This document shows positions 62,003 through 64,000 of a stretch of 64,000 nucleotides of DNA, piece by piece. A model generated the notes under the pieces. That model was not told the origin of the DNA, searched no databases, and saw only the letters and a list, made by a program, of their open reading frames with translations. The DNA is taken from NCBI RefSeq assembly GCF_902833225.1, contig NZ_CADFEI010000019.1, positions 97,788-161,787 of the forward strand, read 5' to 3'. This stretch comes from Burkholderia sp. BCC1644 (GTDB lineage: Bacteria; Pseudomonadota; Gammaproteobacteria; Burkholderiales; Burkholderiaceae). Each line of letters starts with the position of its first letter. Position 1 is the stretch's first letter. The position numbers and the translations under genes were made by a program.

Positions 62003-62794
62003 ATGACTCACCCGCAACCCTTCATCGCCGTCATTCCCGCCCGGCTCGCGTCGACGCGCCTTCCGAACAAGCCGCTCGCCGATCTCGGCGGCAAGCCGAT
62101 GGTCGTGCGCGTCGCCGAGCGCGCACGCGAAGCAGGCGCGCAGCAGGTGCTCGTCGCCTCCGACGCGCAGAGCGTGCTCGACGCGGCGCGCGACCACGGC
62201 TTCGAAGCGGTGCTGACGCGTGCCGACCATCCGTCCGGCACCGACCGGCTCGCGGAAGTCGCGGCGGCCTTCGGGTGGAGCGACGACACCGTCGTCGTCA
62301 ACGTGCAGGGCGACGAGCCGCTGATCGACCCCGTGCTCGTGCGCGACGTGGCGTCGCACCTCGCCGCGCATCCGGCCTGCGCGATCGCGACCGCCGCCCA
62401 CCCGATCCACGACGCGGCCGACGTGTTCAACCCGAACGTCGTGAAGGTCGCACTCGACGCGCAGAGCGTCGCGCTGTACTTCTCGCGTGCGCCGATTCCG
62501 TGGAGCCGCGACGCGTACCAGCCGCATTGGCCCGACGTCGCAGCCATGCCGGCACCGGCTTTCCCGGTCTACCGGCACATCGGGCTCTATGCGTATCGCG
62601 CGCGTTTCCTGCGCACCTATCCGTCGCTCGCGCAGGCGCCGATCGAACAGGCCGAGCAGCTCGAACAACTGCGCGCGCTGTGGCATGGCGAGCGCATCGC
62701 AGTGCTGATCACCGAGTCCGCGCCCGAAGCCGGAATCGACACGCCGGCCGATCTCGCGCGCGTGCAGGCCCTTTTTCAGCCGGGTTCAAAATAA
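62003..62794 (+). CDS. kdsB: CMP-KDO synthetase
   Basis: A 263-residue 3-deoxy-manno-octulosonate cytidylyltransferase activating KDO for lipopolysaccharide core assembly. The nucleotide-binding ARLASTRLPNKPLADLGGKP (about residues 12-31) and VVVNVQGDEPLID (about 95-107) are typical, and DHPSGTDRLAEV and KVALDAQSVALYFSRAPIPW also match KdsB. The length is slightly above the usual 250 or so. It follows ycaR and precedes adk in the same orientation. Confidence 0.95.
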   Translation: MTHPQPFIAVIPARLASTRLPNKPLADLGGKPMVVRVAERAREAGAQQVLVASDAQSVLDAARDHGFEAVLTRADHPSGTDRLAEVAAAFGWSDDTVVVNVQGDEPLIDPVLVRDVASHLAAHPACAIATAAHPIHDAADVFNPNVVKVALDAQSVALYFSRAPIPWSRDAYQPHWPDVAAMPAPAFPVYRHIGLYAYRARFLRTYPSLAQAPIEQAEQLEQLRALWHGERIAVLITESAPEAGIDTPADLARVQALFQPGSK

Positions 62795-63002
62795 CCCGTG
62801 GCATAATCAGGCGATTGTGCGAGCCGTCCGCGACCAGCGCGTCCTCGCTTGACCCCGCCCGCGGCCCTGCCGGCAGCCGCGCGTCGCCCAAGTCGACGCG
62901 CCGCATCAGACCGGCCCGCCGCGCGCCAGGCAAGCCCCGCGCCCGCTGTCGCCGACGCCTTTGAGGCTCGCCACACGAATCTACATACTTGGAGATATCA
63001 CC

Positions 63003-63665
63003 ATGCGTTTGATCCTGTTGGGCGCGCCCGGCGCGGGAAAGGGCACCCAGGCAAACTTCATCAAGGAAAAATTCGGCATCCCGCAAATCTCGACGGGCGA
63101 CATGCTGCGCGCGGCCGTGAAGGCCGGCACGCCGCTCGGCGTCGAGGCGAAGGGCTACATGGACGCCGGCAAGCTCGTGCCGGACGCGCTGATCATCGGC
63201 CTCGTCAAGGAGCGCCTGAAGGAATCCGACTGCGCGAACGGCTATCTGTTCGACGGTTTCCCGCGCACGATCGCGCAGGCTGACGCGATGAAGGAAGCCG
63301 GCGTCGCGATCGACTACGTGCTCGAGATCGACGTCCCGTTCTCGGAAATCATCGAGCGCATGAGCGGCCGCCGCACGCACCCGGCATCGGGCCGCACGTA
63401 CCACGTCAAGTTCAACCCGCCGAAGGTCGAAGGCCACGACGACGTGACGGGCGAACCGCTGATCCAGCGCGACGACGACAAGGAAGAAACCGTCAAGAAG
63501 CGTCTCGAAGTGTACGAAGCGCAGACCAAGCCGCTGATCACGTACTACGGCGACTGGGCGCAGCGCGGCGAGGAAAACGGCCTGAAGGCGCCGCAGTATC
63601 GCAAGATCTCGGGCCTCGGCGCCGTCGAGGAAATCCGCGAGCGCGCGTTTGACGCACTGAAGTAA
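63003..63665 (+). CDS. adk: Adenylate kinase
   Basis: A 220-residue adenylate kinase interconverting ATP, AMP and ADP. Walker A is GAPGAGKGTQANFI (about residues 7-20), the AMP-binding STGDMLRAA (about 30-38) and DGFPRTIAQADAM (about 84-96) follow, and the LID domain (about 122-160, GRRTHPASGRTYHVKFNPPK) is of the long form without zinc cysteines. The start at 63003 follows GGAGATATCACC; the frame is open 14 codons further. It ends 23 bases before a strong terminator, the last gene of the recognised part. Confidence 0.97.
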   Translation: MRLILLGAPGAGKGTQANFIKEKFGIPQISTGDMLRAAVKAGTPLGVEAKGYMDAGKLVPDALIIGLVKERLKESDCANGYLFDGFPRTIAQADAMKEAGVAIDYVLEIDVPFSEIIERMSGRRTHPASGRTYHVKFNPPKVEGHDDVTGEPLIQRDDDKEETVKKRLEVYEAQTKPLITYYGDWAQRGEENGLKAPQYRKISGLGAVEEIRERAFDALK

Positions 63666-63688
63666 GCAGCGCGTCGCGCACCCGCAAG

Positions 63689-63715
63689 AACCGCCCTTTC
63701 CGGGCGGTTTTTTTT
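63689..63715 (+). terminator. Terminator of adk
   Basis: Stem AACCGCCC with GGGCGGTT, then eight T. Confidence 0.93.
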
Positions 63716-64000
63716 GCCCGGCCGGGATTTGCACGATCGTGCGTTTATCGCCTTCACGTGACGACGCCCCGTACAATCGCTCGAATGCGTGCCTCGCCCA
63801 CTCGCGGCGCGCTGGCCCTTCAGCCGATGGATCAGCGTCGGACAGAACAACCGCTTTGCATGGGATCGCCCTGAGCACTGATATGACTTCGCGTGTCAAT
63901 GGGGATCGGTTTTCAGCTTCTCAAGTACATGTCATACGAATTTCCTGAGGGCGACGTAGCAGTAAAACTCGACGGTGGATCACACTGATATTCGCGGGTT
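63716..64000. other. Right-edge region without a recognised gene, base composition shift
   Basis: A TACAAT resembling a -10 box lies at 63772-63777. Bases 63901-64000 are about 49 percent G+C, far below the rest of the window. A short frame there reads MGIGFQLLKYMSYEFPEG and then stops soon after, with no recognised family. I cannot name a gene here. Confidence 0.5.

Noticed and set aside
63739..63948. 69-aa ORF after adk
   Set aside because: It has no ribosome site and no family features, and it crosses the composition break.

Overview
The window is about 67 percent G+C, gene-dense chromosomal DNA. Gene content and order point to a Burkholderia sensu stricto chromosome 1, most likely the B. 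cepacia complex. The clues are livHMGF, fkpB-ispH, nadB facing nadA-nadC, ileS-lspA-coaBC-dut, clpS-clpA beside a cspA, icd2 beside icd, and lpxK-ycaR-kdsB-adk. This placement is inferred from sequence memory, not from a search. I saw no rRNA, tRNA, CRISPR array, prophage or intact insertion sequence. Nearly all of it is core metabolism and housekeeping.

Layout. 1-3.3 kb: the end of a flavin/NAD(P)H reductase, an ArgD-type aminotransferase, a GNAT acetyltransferase and a DUF2278 protein. 3.6-8.2 kb (minus): a branched-chain amino-acid ABC transporter (livHMGF) headed by a decayed livK binding-protein gene. 8.4-11.4 kb: ispH/fkpB, radC and ribosomal proteins L28 and L33. 11.6-15.5 kb: de novo NAD synthesis (nadB facing nadA-nadC), with an unusual array of three 49-bp hairpin repeats directly upstream of nadA. 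15.5-20.3 kb (minus): a fatty-acid desaturase with a transposase-like tail, a MscS channel, an RNA m5C methyltransferase and purN. 20.4-26.6 kb (plus): ribF, ileS, lspA, coaBC, dut. 26.7-31.7 kb (minus): a repeat-built membrane protein, an amino-acid permease and clpS-clpA.

32-43 kb: cspA with a structured 5' UTR, a Tat-exported multicopper oxidase, an orphan 74-aa gene, two unrelated NADP isocitrate dehydrogenases side by side, rluE, a small Lys/His/Ala-rich exported protein, a DUF192 protein and an EF-G gene outside the str operon. 43.4-58 kb is more accessory: a Ni/Co permease, a 651-aa exported Gly-rich repeat protein, an aldo/keto reductase, a GntR regulator, a CoA-transferase, an efflux MFS protein, a degenerate EAL protein, a methyltransferase, a PanE-like reductase, DUF962, a Crp/Fnr regulator and a chromate transporter. 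58-63.7 kb: sodB, xseA and lpxK-ycaR-kdsB-adk. Base composition drops in the last 100 bases (about 49 percent G+C), suggesting a different segment begins at the right edge.

No single new multi-gene system stands out. The most unusual items are the hairpin array before nadA, the desaturase/ISL3-transposase-like fusion, the Gly-rich repeat protein, the decayed livK, the catalytically degenerate EAL protein and a 17-codon leader ORF overlapping lpxK.
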